The notes beneath the pieces are model-generated. The model made no database searches and was not told the origin of the DNA. It was given only the letters and a program-made list of their open reading frames with translations. From positions 1 through 64,000 of the forward strand of contig NZ_QPMH01000018.1 of assembly GCF_003344765.1 (NCBI RefSeq): a stretch of DNA of 64,000 bases, in the 5' to 3' direction. A program made the position numbers and the translations under genes. The DNA is from Ferruginivarius sediminum. Lineage in GTDB: Bacteria; Pseudomonadota; Alphaproteobacteria; Kiloniellales; Rhodovibrionaceae. This document shows, piece after piece, positions 42,226 to 51,761 of this stretch (its first letter is position 1; each line of letters opens with the position of its first letter).

Positions 42226-43833
42226 ATGAAACGCAAGATGCTGTCGCAAGGACGCTGCCTCGCGGCTGTCGCCGCCGTTCTGGTGCTGGGCGGCTGCGCA
42301 GCGACGGGCACACCCAAGCCGCAGACGCAAGTCAGCGAAACAGCCTCGCTGCCCGAACTGATGCGCTTGGCGGAGCGAAGCCGCGAGGCCGGCAACGCAA
42401 GCGTGGCGGCCGATATCTACGAAAAGGCGGCCGAGAAATATCCCGATGCCGCGGAGCCGTTCATCGGCCTGGGTCACGCCGCCCGCTCCGCGGGCCAGTC
42501 GCGGCGGGCCACCACGGCTTTCCGGGAGGCATTGAAGCGCAATCCGGACTCGCTGGCCGCGCGTTATGGACTCGGTCAGTCTCTGCTGGACGGCGACCGG
42601 CTTGCCGCCGCAATCGAGCAGTTCGATGTTCTGATCGACGCGGGCACGAGGGACCACCGCCCCTATCTGTCGAAGGGTGTGGCGCTCGACTTGCTCGACC
42701 GCCACAAGGAAGCGCAGGCCACCTACCGCGCTGGACTCGAACACATGCCGGAGAGCGTGGCGCTGAAGAACAACCTCGGGCTGTCGCTTGCATTGAGCAA
42801 GGACTATCGGAAGGCCATGCGCACGCTGGAAGCAGTGGTGCGCGATCCCACCGCGCCCGCTCGCGCCCGGCAGAACCTGGCCCTTGTGTATGGCATGGCC
42901 GGCGACATGCAGCGCGCGGCCGCGACCGCCGGCGAGGACCTGTCGCCTCAGACCGTGGAGCGCAACCTCGCCTACTACCGCGCGCTTCAGGGCCTTCGCG
43001 GCGAGAACGGCCAGGGTGCCAGGGAGACCGGGGCAGAGCCGACCGCGCGTCGTACGTCCGAGCCTCGGAGCATCGACACGGCTGAGGCGGCGGATGACGC
43101 CGACAACCCGCTCCCACCGGACGGCAAGCCGATCCAGCTTGCCGCCGCCGTTGCCATGCCTTCGCAAGGGCCGGATCGGGCCAAGGCAAACAGCGCGGAG
43201 ATGTCCGGGCAGGACGATGATGCGGCCGAGATGGCGCCTGCCTCTGCTTCTGAAACCGATACCGTCGCGGACGAAGAGAAACCGGCGATGGCGGACACGG
43301 CGGAGACGGGTGCGGCAGGCGCCTCCCAGGCATCCGAGACATCGGCGAAGCCGGAGCCCGAGCCGGAATCCACGAAGCCAGCGCAGGTTGCCCGCCTCAG
43401 CGAGCCGTCGGAAGACGGCAAAACCGCCCAGGCTGACACCCCGGACACCGAGGCACAGGCATCCGAACAACCCGCCAAGCCAGCGACTGTAAACGAGGAG
43501 TCTCAGACTGCTGGTACAACGACGGCGGAGGCCGTGCGCAAACAGTTGAGCGCAACACCGCAGCAGGATTCGGGTGACGCCAAGCGAGCCTACTGGGCGC
43601 AGTTCGCATCCTTCTCCACGCCAGAGTCGGGCAAGGCGGAATGGCGGCGCCTGCAGAAGCAGTACCCGGAACTCATCGCGGGCCTGCCGATGTCACTGCA
43701 ATCGGCCGAACTGCCCGAAAAGGGTACGTTCTACCGGGTGCGCACCGGCCCGTTCGACGCCAAGCAGGCGCCCGACCGCCTGTGCGAAGCACTGGCCGAG
43801 AAGGGTCAGGGATGTCTGGTCGTGCAGCGGTAA
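42226..43833 (+). CDS. TPR lipoprotein with C-terminal SPOR domain
   Basis: This 535-aa exported lipoprotein has a basic N-terminus and lipobox LVLGGC, with the lipidated Cys at about residue 25. Residues about 45-240 form TPR repeats (AAEKYPDAAEPFIGLGHAAR, TAFREALKRNPDSLAARYGL, ALKNNLGLSLALSKDYRKAM). Residues about 260-440 are a long Ala/Glu/Ser/Pro-rich, likely disordered spacer. The C-terminal ~85 residues are a SPOR domain (YWAQFASFSTPESGKAEWRR, FYRVRTGPFDAKQAPDRLC), which binds septal peptidoglycan lacking stem peptides. The architecture suggests a cell-envelope or division role. The first TPRs resemble TadD, but no tad locus is nearby. Confidence 0.82.
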   Translation: MKRKMLSQGRCLAAVAAVLVLGGCAATGTPKPQTQVSETASLPELMRLAERSREAGNASVAADIYEKAAEKYPDAAEPFIGLGHAARSAGQSRRATTAFREALKRNPDSLAARYGLGQSLLDGDRLAAAIEQFDVLIDAGTRDHRPYLSKGVALDLLDRHKEAQATYRAGLEHMPESVALKNNLGLSLALSKDYRKAMRTLEAVVRDPTAPARARQNLALVYGMAGDMQRAAATAGEDLSPQTVERNLAYYRALQGLRGENGQGARETGAEPTARRTSEPRSIDTAEAADDADNPLPPDGKPIQLAAAVAMPSQGPDRAKANSAEMSGQDDDAAEMAPASASETDTVADEEKPAMADTAETGAAGASQASETSAKPEPEPESTKPAQVARLSEPSEDGKTAQADTPDTEAQASEQPAKPATVNEESQTAGTTTAEAVRKQLSATPQQDSGDAKRAYWAQFASFSTPESGKAEWRRLQKQYPELIAGLPMSLQSAELPEKGTFYRVRTGPFDAKQAPDRLCEALAEKGQGCLVVQR

Positions 43834-43852
43834 CATCGCGGAGACGAGCGCC

Positions 43853-44203
43853 ATGAGCGTGATGAGCGTAATCGGCACCGAGCCCCGGCAGGACGACGTG
43901 CTGCGCCTGCTGGAGACCCGGATGGCCTGCCTTCTGGTCGACCGACCGGGCACCGAGTCCCTGCGCCGCCACCTCTTCGTTCTGCGCGAAAAGCTGGCCA
44001 ACGAGACGATCGACCGGGCCACCCTGGCGCAAGTGGAGGCAACGGTCCGCGAACTCCGCCCCGCCGGCGTGAAGCCCGCCTCAACCCAGAGCGAGCCGCA
44101 GACACTGGCGAGCCGCCTTGTCGGCGAGGCCACAAGCCGCGCCCTCGTCGGCGCCACCGGCCTCTCCGCCCTCACCCTGCTGGCACTCCAGGTCGCGGGC
44201 TGA
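43853..44203 (+). CDS. hypothetical protein, 116 aa
   Basis: This 116-aa protein starts at ATG 43853, 19 bases after the TPR-SPOR gene. The N-terminal two thirds is helical and charged (LRRHLFVLREKLANETIDRA). The C-terminus is a weak hydrophobic stretch (ALVGATGLSALTLLALQVAG) that may anchor it to the membrane. I recognise no family. It is likely co-transcribed with the TPR-SPOR lipoprotein and followed by a strong terminator. Confidence 0.6.
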   Translation: MSVMSVIGTEPRQDDVLRLLETRMACLLVDRPGTESLRRHLFVLREKLANETIDRATLAQVEATVRELRPAGVKPASTQSEPQTLASRLVGEATSRALVGATGLSALTLLALQVAG

Positions 44204-44238
44204 GACGGGAAGTGGACGGCGGCAGCGACATCTCGAAC

Positions 44239-44270
44239 GAAAAAAGCCCCGGTCGGATGGCCGGGGCTTT
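44239..44270. terminator. bidirectional Rho-independent terminator
   Basis: The arms AAAAGCCCCGG (44241-44251) and CCGGGGCTTTT (44260-44270) flank an eight-base loop. It serves the plus-strand gene ending at 44203 and the minus-strand tRNA-Pro. Confidence 0.9.
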
Positions 44271-44281
44271 TCGCATGTGAT

Positions 44282-44358
44282 TGGTCGGGGAGACTGGATT
44301 CGAACCAACGACCTCCGCCTCCCGAAGGCGGCGCTCTACCAGGCTGAGCTACTCCCCG
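44282..44358 (-). tRNA. tRNA-Pro (anticodon CGG)
   Basis: This 77-base cloverleaf is on the minus strand. Acceptor arms CGGGGAG and CTCCCCG pair perfectly. The D-arm holds AGCTCAGCCTGGTAGAGC. The anticodon stem CCGCC/GGCGG encloses loop TTCGGGA, giving anticodon CGG (Pro). The T-loop is GGTTCGAATCC. Discriminator A and an encoded CCA end (44282-44284) are present. Confidence 0.97.
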
Positions 44359-44468
44359 TCAGCGGCGCCGTATATAGCGGTTCAGCGGCGCGATGGCAAT
44401 GGGGCCGCGTGCGATTCTTACAGCTTTTGCGGGCCGGTCATTTCCCCGCATGCCGGGGCGGCTTCCGA

Positions 44469-44984
44469 TTAGTTGCAGCGACCGATCGAGCCTTCACGGC
44501 AGACGTATTCGCCGTTGGTCCAGGTGGCCCCCGAGAGATCGGCGCCGGTGAAGTCAGTTTCCCGGAGTTGCGCGTCGGTCAGGTCCACGCCGCGCATGTT
44601 GGCCCCATAGAACTCGGAACTTCTGAGGTCCGCGTTTACGAACGACGCACCCTCCAGGTCCGCGCGAGAGAAGTCCACCTGGAAAAGCTGGGCGCCGTCG
44701 AAGTTGACGTTCCGCAGGGTGGCGCTGAGAAACTTCGTGCGATAGGCCTCCACCTCCGAGAGGTCGCTGCCGGTGAGATCGGCGCGGATGAAGGAAGCGC
44801 CGCGCAGGCGCGCCCCGGAAAGCCGGACGTCGCTCATGTCCATGCGATCGAACGTGCAGTCCTGGTAGTTCACCCCCGGTATCGGCGGGTCCGTGCAATC
44901 GGCCGCCGCTGGTCCCGCCAGCATGCCGAGCGCCACCCCGACAGCAACCAGCGCACTGCGGCGCACAGTGTGCATTGCTCGCAT
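44469..44984 (-). CDS. secreted pentapeptide-repeat protein
   Basis: This 171-aa protein has a signal peptide (SALVAVGVALGMLAGPAAA-D, cleavage near residue 28). It is followed by pentapeptide repeats of the A(D/N)LxX kind (SGARLRGASFIRADLTGSDL, FDGAQLFQVDFSRADLEGAS, DLTDAQLRETDFTGADLSGA), forming a right-handed quadrilateral beta-helix. Four Cys outside the repeats (C30, C43 and two near the C-terminus) could form disulfides in the periplasm. It starts eight bases after the thioesterase gene on the same strand. The function is unknown. Confidence 0.82.
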   Translation of the reverse strand: MRAMHTVRRSALVAVGVALGMLAGPAAADCTDPPIPGVNYQDCTFDRMDMSDVRLSGARLRGASFIRADLTGSDLSEVEAYRTKFLSATLRNVNFDGAQLFQVDFSRADLEGASFVNADLRSSEFYGANMRGVDLTDAQLRETDFTGADLSGATWTNGEYVCREGSIGRCN

Positions 44985-44992
44985 AGTGGGGC

Positions 44993-45484
44993 TCAAGCCT
45001 GCTGCCTCGCCGGAACCTTGATGACCCTGCCCGCCTGTTGCGGCCAGTCCAGTTTGCCGTGGGTCGCCTCCACCTGCGCCAAGCGTTGCTGCACGGCGTC
45101 CGGCATGACCCCGACGCGGCGGGTGTTGAGATCGACATAGAGAATCAGCCATTCGCTTGTCGCGGCAAGGTAGCCTTCCCCGGCGTGATACATCTCGTGG
45201 AACAGGTGGACGCGCTTCGGGTCGAAAGCCAGAAGCCGCGTGGCGATGCGAAGCGGGTCCCCCTCGCCCACCTCGCGGACATAGGTGACATGCGAATCCG
45301 CGGCGAAGACAGAGCCGCCCGTGGCCTCGCGGTGGGCGTCGTCCAGTCCGACATAGGCCAGGAAGGCGTCCGTGGCATGGTCGAAGGCGAGCACGTAATA
45401 GGCCACGTTCATGTGGCCATTGTAGTCGATCCACTCCGGACGCACGGATTCGCGGTGAAGATCCAGCGGGGCGGGCTCGCTCAT
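44993..45484 (-). CDS. acyl-CoA thioesterase, hot-dog fold
   Basis: This 163-aa thioesterase is of the 4-hydroxybenzoyl-CoA/YbgC-like group. The signature RPEWIDYNGHMNVAYYVLAF contains the catalytic Asp (D20-YNGHMN) typical of the family. SHVTYVREVGEGDPLRIATR and HLFHEMYHAGEGYLAATSEW follow. The single hot-dog domain would act as a dimer or tetramer. Similar genes in other bacteria sit beside carnitine dehydrogenase, but none is here. It is upstream of, and probably co-transcribed with, the pentapeptide-repeat gene. Confidence 0.87.
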   Translation of the reverse strand: MSEPAPLDLHRESVRPEWIDYNGHMNVAYYVLAFDHATDAFLAYVGLDDAHREATGGSVFAADSHVTYVREVGEGDPLRIATRLLAFDPKRVHLFHEMYHAGEGYLAATSEWLILYVDLNTRRVGVMPDAVQQRLAQVEATHGKLDWPQQAGRVIKVPARQQA

Positions 45485-45612
45485 CTATCGTCCTGCCGAC
45501 TGTCCGTTTTCGACCACCATTCGGATAAGGACGATAGAGCATTGGCGCCGTGCGGCAAACCCGATAGCGTTGTTGCGACCACTGAATTCTTCACGATTGC
45601 CCGGCTTCCGCC

Positions 45613-46554
45613 ATGCGACTGATTGCCAGCGTCGACGCCCTGCTCGGGTTCCTGGGCGCGCACGCCACCCGCGTCCTGTTCGTCGGCATCTTTCTTGGGC
45701 TCGCCGTGCCGCCGCTGGCCGCCATCGTCCGCCCGGCCCTGACGCCGAGCGTCCTTATCATGATGAGCGCACTGTTGCTTCGCATCGACTGGTCGGAGAT
45801 GGCCGAGTACGCGCGGCGGCCAATGCTGGCCACGATCCTCACGGCCTGGCTGCTACTGGGTGCGCCACTGGCGATGTGGCTCGTGCTGGGGCCAGTGCGG
45901 CCACCGGAGGCGCTTGGCACCGCCATGGTATTGATGGCCGCCGCGCCGCCGATCCTCACCTCGGCAGCCATTGCGGTGCTGCTGGGCCTGGACGGGGCGC
46001 TTGCCATCGTCACCGGACTCGCCGCGACTCTGCTGGTACCATTCACCCTTCCCCCGCTGGCCCTCTTGCTGCTTGGCCTCGACCTGCAGATCGGTGCAGC
46101 CGCGTTCTCCCTCCGCCTTGGCGCAATCGTGCTGCCGGCGTTCTCTGCGGCGGCTCTGATCCGCAGGCTTGCCGGCAACCAGCGTGTCGCCGCTCATGCC
46201 AGACAGATCGACGGCATTGTCGTGGCTGCAATGCTGGTCTTTGCAATCGGCGTTATGAACGGTGTCACGGAGACACTTATCGAACGGCCCAGCGTCGTGG
46301 CACTATGGCTATTCGCATCCTTCGTCGCGAATCCAGGCTTGCAGCTAGTGGGTATCCTGGCCTTTTCCTGGCTTGGCCGGAAGGGCGCGCTCACCGTCGG
46401 CCTCCTCTCGGGAAACTGCAACATGGGCTTGCTACTTGCAACCATGCCGGCCGACAGCGAATTCGACGTGCTGCTGTTCTTCGCCGTGGGGCAGTTTCCA
46501 ATCTTCATGTTGCCGGCCATCTTGCTCCCGATCTACCGGAAAATCCTGACTTGA
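45613..46554 (+). CDS. BASS-type (bile acid:sodium symporter-like) transporter
   Basis: This 313-aa polytopic membrane protein has about ten hydrophobic segments and the shape of the bile acid:Na+ symporter/arsenical-resistance superfamily. Features are ALTPSVLIMMSALLLRIDW, GTAMVLMAAAPPILTSAAI (a PP-containing cross-over segment), and LTVGLLSGNCNMGLLLATMP near the C-terminus, with the conserved GN and N residues. The substrate is unknown. It is a single gene, divergent from the thioesterase. Confidence 0.78.
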   Translation: MRLIASVDALLGFLGAHATRVLFVGIFLGLAVPPLAAIVRPALTPSVLIMMSALLLRIDWSEMAEYARRPMLATILTAWLLLGAPLAMWLVLGPVRPPEALGTAMVLMAAAPPILTSAAIAVLLGLDGALAIVTGLAATLLVPFTLPPLALLLLGLDLQIGAAAFSLRLGAIVLPAFSAAALIRRLAGNQRVAAHARQIDGIVVAAMLVFAIGVMNGVTETLIERPSVVALWLFASFVANPGLQLVGILAFSWLGRKGALTVGLLSGNCNMGLLLATMPADSEFDVLLFFAVGQFPIFMLPAILLPIYRKILT

Positions 46555-46906
46555 TCCAGCTAGTGCTCTGATAAATCTGGTTTTCTTGATTGCCAGTGCA
46601 AAGCGGGACAAATTGAGGCATTTCTGCAACAGACTGTGCCGGACACGTCTCACGCACGGCTTGTTAACTGGTTTCAAACGGACCCTTGTGCTAAGTGCTG
46701 CTGATTGGCCAAGGCCGTGTTCGCGATCCAATTGCGCGAATGCATATAGCTGGAATCCGCCTCCTGCGCACTCGTCGGTATACGGGCATCGGCGTGCTCA
46801 AAAAGGGGGTGGAAAGACGTAGTGGCGGCACCGCGCTCGTGCGAAGGGGTTTGCGGCGCGGGCATCCTGATGGTGAAGACTGGGGGGCTGCCTCAGAGGG
46901 GGGTCT
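46555..46906. other. 352-base intergenic region upstream of mlaA
   Basis: I find no convincing gene in the sequence between the transporter and mlaA. Short frames on both strands are Arg-rich and lack ribosome binding sites. The mlaA promoter is presumably here, and ATTGCGCGAATGCATATAGC near 46732 is a weak candidate. Confidence 0.35.
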
Positions 46907-47701
46907 ATGCCTGGAGGGATCGACGGTTCGAAGCTTGGGCGGGCGCTGGCGACGGTCTTTGTGTCTGTTGCACTGGCGGCCTGCGCCGCGAATGGCGAGC
47001 AGACGGAAGAGGAGGAACTGTTCGGTTACGAAGAGCCGAACGACCCGCTCGAAACCCCCAATCGGTTCGTGTTCGCGTTCAACGACGCCGTCGATTTCGC
47101 CGTCATCAAGCCGGCGGCCTCGACGTATCGCTTCCTGCTTCCGCAAGAATTCAGGGATCTCGTACGCAACTTCGCGCGCCATGTCGGGTTGCCCGTCGTT
47201 ATCGCGAACCATCTACTCCAGGGTCAGTGGGACCGTGCGGAGGATTCGGCCGCACGTCTGCTCGTGAACACCGTGACGCTCGGCCTTGGCGACCTTGTGC
47301 CGGAGCGCCACCCCTACCATCGCGAGGACTTTGGGCAGACACTGGCGGTCTGGGGCGTTGACGACGGCTTCTACCTGGTGCTGCCGATCCTGGGGCCGTC
47401 GAGCGCACGTGACGGCACCGGCAAACTGGTTGACATCTTCCTCGACCCGTTGACCTATGTCGATGGTGCGACGACTTTCAGTCTTGCCACCAGGGCCGCG
47501 GAGGGTGTCGACTTCCGCGCCCGGAATATCGAGACGCTGGAAGAGATCAGGCGGGATTCGGTGGACTTCTACGCCCGGATGCGCAGTCTATATTACCAGC
47601 GCCGCCGGGCGCAGATCGAAAACGGCGACGTCGAAACACCGGCCTTCCCGGGATATTCCGAACAGACAACACCGGGCGAGACCGCCGAACTGGAGAACTA
47701 G
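46907..47701 (+). CDS. mlaA: outer-membrane phospholipid-removal lipoprotein MlaA (VacJ)
   Basis: This 264-aa lipoprotein removes misplaced phospholipid from the outer leaflet of the outer membrane and hands it to MlaC. It has the signal and lipobox VSVALAAC (Cys at about 26) and the MlaA opening YEEPNDPLETPNRFVFAFND. It also has the conserved VNTVTLGLGDLVPERHPYHR, REDFGQTLAVWGVDDGFYLV with LPILGPSSARDGTGKLVDIF, and DPLTYVD. GAGGGGGG lies just upstream of the ATG. It is the first gene of a two-gene unit with mlaC. mlaE/F/D are about 14 kb downstream. Confidence 0.94.
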   Translation: MPGGIDGSKLGRALATVFVSVALAACAANGEQTEEEELFGYEEPNDPLETPNRFVFAFNDAVDFAVIKPAASTYRFLLPQEFRDLVRNFARHVGLPVVIANHLLQGQWDRAEDSAARLLVNTVTLGLGDLVPERHPYHREDFGQTLAVWGVDDGFYLVLPILGPSSARDGTGKLVDIFLDPLTYVDGATTFSLATRAAEGVDFRARNIETLEEIRRDSVDFYARMRSLYYQRRRAQIENGDVETPAFPGYSEQTTPGETAELEN

Positions 47702-47704
47702 GCG

Positions 47705-48394
47705 ATGCAAGCACCGGGCTTCGCCCGACGAGCAGTGGCAAAGGCGCTGCTCCTGAGCATGGTCATGGCCGCGCCGCTTACCTTGTCAAGCCAATCGGTT
47801 GCCGCTGCGAATGCCCAGAACGAGGGCGCGGCCGATTTCATCCGCACCCTTGGCCAGCAGGCAATCGCGGAGCTGGGCGACAAGAGCATTCCTTACAACG
47901 AGCGGGTGGATCAATTCAGCAACCTCCTCAACGACGGCTTTGCAATGGATGCGATCAGCCGCTTCGTGCTGGGCCGTTACTGGCGTGTCGCCAGCGATGA
48001 GGAGAAACAGGCCTTCCGCAAAACCTTCGAGCGCGTGGTCATGCAGCGCTTCCTGCCGTTGTTCGAGGGCTATTCGAACGACGACTTCGTGGTCGAGGGC
48101 GCCAAACAGGACCCGCGCAATCCGGACTTCTACCTCGTGGACAGCCGGATTGCCCAGCCCGGCGACAAGGGCGGAATGGTCAAGGCTGGATGGCGCGTGC
48201 GCCACAAAAGCTCCGACTTCGAGATCGTCGATGTATTGGCGGAGGGTGTGAGCATGGCGATCACGCTTCGCAGCGAATACACCTCGGTGATCAAGCGTAA
48301 CGGCGGCCGGGTCAGCGCGCTTACCGACATCCTGGAGCGCAAGCTGGACCAGGGCGCCTTCAAACCCGAGAGCGCGCAGGGCGTGGTTCAGTAG
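47705..48394 (+). CDS. mlaC: periplasmic phospholipid carrier MlaC
   Basis: This 229-aa periplasmic shuttle carries phospholipid between MlaA and the MlaFEDB complex. It has a signal peptide (ALLLSMVMAAPLTLSSQSVAA-A, cleavage near 35). The mature MlaC fold shows VDQFSNLLNDGFAMDAISRF, VLGRYWRVASDEEKQAFRKT, YSNDDFVVEGAKQ, WRVRHKSSDFEIVDVLAEGV and SMAITLRSEY. It starts three bases after the mlaA stop. A hairpin follows the stop within about 90 bases. Confidence 0.93.
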   Translation: MQAPGFARRAVAKALLLSMVMAAPLTLSSQSVAAANAQNEGAADFIRTLGQQAIAELGDKSIPYNERVDQFSNLLNDGFAMDAISRFVLGRYWRVASDEEKQAFRKTFERVVMQRFLPLFEGYSNDDFVVEGAKQDPRNPDFYLVDSRIAQPGDKGGMVKAGWRVRHKSSDFEIVDVLAEGVSMAITLRSEYTSVIKRNGGRVSALTDILERKLDQGAFKPESAQGVVQ

Positions 48395-48456
48395 CAAGCT
48401 TTCCCTGGAATGCCAGCTTAGCCCGCTCACAGGTCACACTGAATGCAAATGCGAAA

Positions 48457-48490
48457 GGCCCGCCGGTATCGCCAGCGGGCCTTCAATTTC
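48457..48490. terminator. terminator hairpin between mlaC and ettA
   Basis: The stem GGCCCGCCGG / CCAGCGGGCC, flanked by GAAA on the left and TTCAATTTC on the right, lies between convergent mlaC and ettA. The T-runs are short, so efficiency in either direction is uncertain. Confidence 0.6.
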
Positions 48491-48538
48491 TCGTCCGGCA
48501 GCCAGGATGGCCGTCCCCGCCACACCCCGTGATACGGC

Positions 48539-50218
<1,680 letters not shown>

Positions 50219-50363
50219 TGCGGGCTGCGTCCTCGTCGTTGTGCGATGATTTGTGCGGAAAGTGGGGCGCCGCGAGGCCATCGCGGCCGGCGCCATACCA
50301 TTTGCACGCGCCGTGTTCTAGCAAGCCCCGCCATGGAACGCAAAGTCCGTGCGTCGGCACGCC

Positions 50364-51725
50364 TTACCAGCCGGAATCCCGCTGCATCTTCACCAGATCC
50401 CGGCGGCTTTCGGCCAGCGCCCGGGCGGCGCCCAGCGTTGCGGCGTTCCGGTCGTGGAGCAACGGCAGCATCCGGATGAACACCTGTGCCGTCACCAGGC
50501 AGTCGCCAAGAGCGGTGTGGCGACCCTGGACGTCGACGCCGAACGCCTCCGCCAACGCTTCCAGGCGCAGATCCTCCTGCTCGGGCATCAGCGCGCCGGC
50601 CAGCAGCAGGGTGTCCAGCATAGGCGGCGGCTGCCAATCCAGACCCCAGCGCCGGCATTCGCGGTCCAGCACGCCGACGTCGAAGCCCACGTTGTGGCCG
50701 AGCAGCACCGCCCCCTGCATCATCGAGCGCAGGTCGCCGAAGGCATCCGGAAAGGGCGAGGCGTCGGCCACCATGTCGTCGGTGATGCCATGCACGGCCG
50801 TGGAGCGCGCCGGGACCGCGACGCCCGGACGGACCAGACGATCCATCGTCACGCTGCGATATACCTTCGCCCCGTGCAGGCGGACCGCGCCGATGGAAAC
50901 GATGCGCGCCTCCTCGACATCGAGGCCGGTCGTCTCGGTATCGACCACAACAATTGCGAGGTCGTCCAGCGGGCTGTCGTCGCCCACATCGCCAGGTGAC
51001 GGCGGCCTATCGTGCAGGTCAAGGGCGTGTTCCAGCTCGAAGGCGTACTCTGCCGCCTCATCCGCCGCGAAGGACAGGACAGCCCCGCCGTGCGTCCCGA
51101 AGGGCGCGACTCGCGCGGAAAGGGCAACGCCGTCCACCGTTGTCAGCTCCGCGTCCACGGGCCGCTCGTTTCGTTCGGCAAGGCGTACGGCTTCCAGTAC
51201 GCTCGGACGGTCGAGCGCGGCGAACACGGAGGTGCCGACGCGTACGCGCTCGGCCCCCAGAAGGCCCTTGGCCCCGGCGTTCACCAGACTGACTTGGCCA
51301 CTTTCCGTTATCACCACGATGGCCTCGCCGACGGCGGCCAACGCCGCATGAAGGCGTTCGTCCGGCAAGGCCCGAATGCGGGCGTAGCGGGCGGAGAGGT
51401 CGCCCAGAGCCAGCCACAGCCGCTCCATTTCCCGCCCGCACTCGCCGGTCGGCTGCACGGGCAGCACGGCGTTCTCGTCGCCGGCAAGAGTGACGATGGC
51501 ACCGCGTACGCGTTCGACCTGGCGGAAGTGGCGGCGGATCAGGGTCGCCGCCGTTAGCAACGCCCCAACGCCCACCAGGAGCGCGGCGGCAAGGACCACC
51601 TCCGGCAAGCCGGGCCGCGCTCCTGGATCGAACGCCACGCCAGCATACAGCCCGGCAAGCGCCAGCACGCCGATTCCCGCCAACGCCAGAAGGACGTAGA
51701 ACAGTTTCAGTCGCTCAGCCGGCAT
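50364..51725 (-). CDS. membrane PAS/exonuclease fusion (DnaQ-type 3'-5' exonuclease)
   Basis: This 453-aa protein has two N-terminal membrane helices (about 8-30 and 40-62), a HAMP-like helix, a PAS-like sensor region (about 125-215, AAVGEAIVVITESGQVSLVN) and a C-terminal DEDDh exonuclease. All exonuclease residues are present: VVVDTETTGLD (Asp, Glu), GHNVGFDVGVL (Asp), and RHTALGDCLVT (His, Asp). A polymerase-epsilon-like nuclease tied to a membrane sensor is unusual. Such genes recur beside DUF294/CBS and sodium:solute symporter genes, as here. The start is ATG 51725. Its substrate and ligand are unknown. Confidence 0.85.
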   Translation of the reverse strand: MPAERLKLFYVLLALAGIGVLALAGLYAGVAFDPGARPGLPEVVLAAALLVGVGALLTAATLIRRHFRQVERVRGAIVTLAGDENAVLPVQPTGECGREMERLWLALGDLSARYARIRALPDERLHAALAAVGEAIVVITESGQVSLVNAGAKGLLGAERVRVGTSVFAALDRPSVLEAVRLAERNERPVDAELTTVDGVALSARVAPFGTHGGAVLSFAADEAAEYAFELEHALDLHDRPPSPGDVGDDSPLDDLAIVVVDTETTGLDVEEARIVSIGAVRLHGAKVYRSVTMDRLVRPGVAVPARSTAVHGITDDMVADASPFPDAFGDLRSMMQGAVLLGHNVGFDVGVLDRECRRWGLDWQPPPMLDTLLLAGALMPEQEDLRLEALAEAFGVDVQGRHTALGDCLVTAQVFIRMLPLLHDRNAATLGAARALAESRRDLVKMQRDSGW

Positions 51726-51761
51726 CCTTTATCGCCCTGCATGAGGTCCATGCCGCCCATG

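Noticed and set aside
42226-43833. TadD pilus-assembly protein
   Set aside because: The TPR part is similar, but the SPOR domain and the lack of other tad genes argue against it.
46555-46906. Possible gene upstream of mlaA
   Set aside because: Frames of 60-170 codons exist on both strands, but they are Arg/Cys-rich with no ribosome site or family features.
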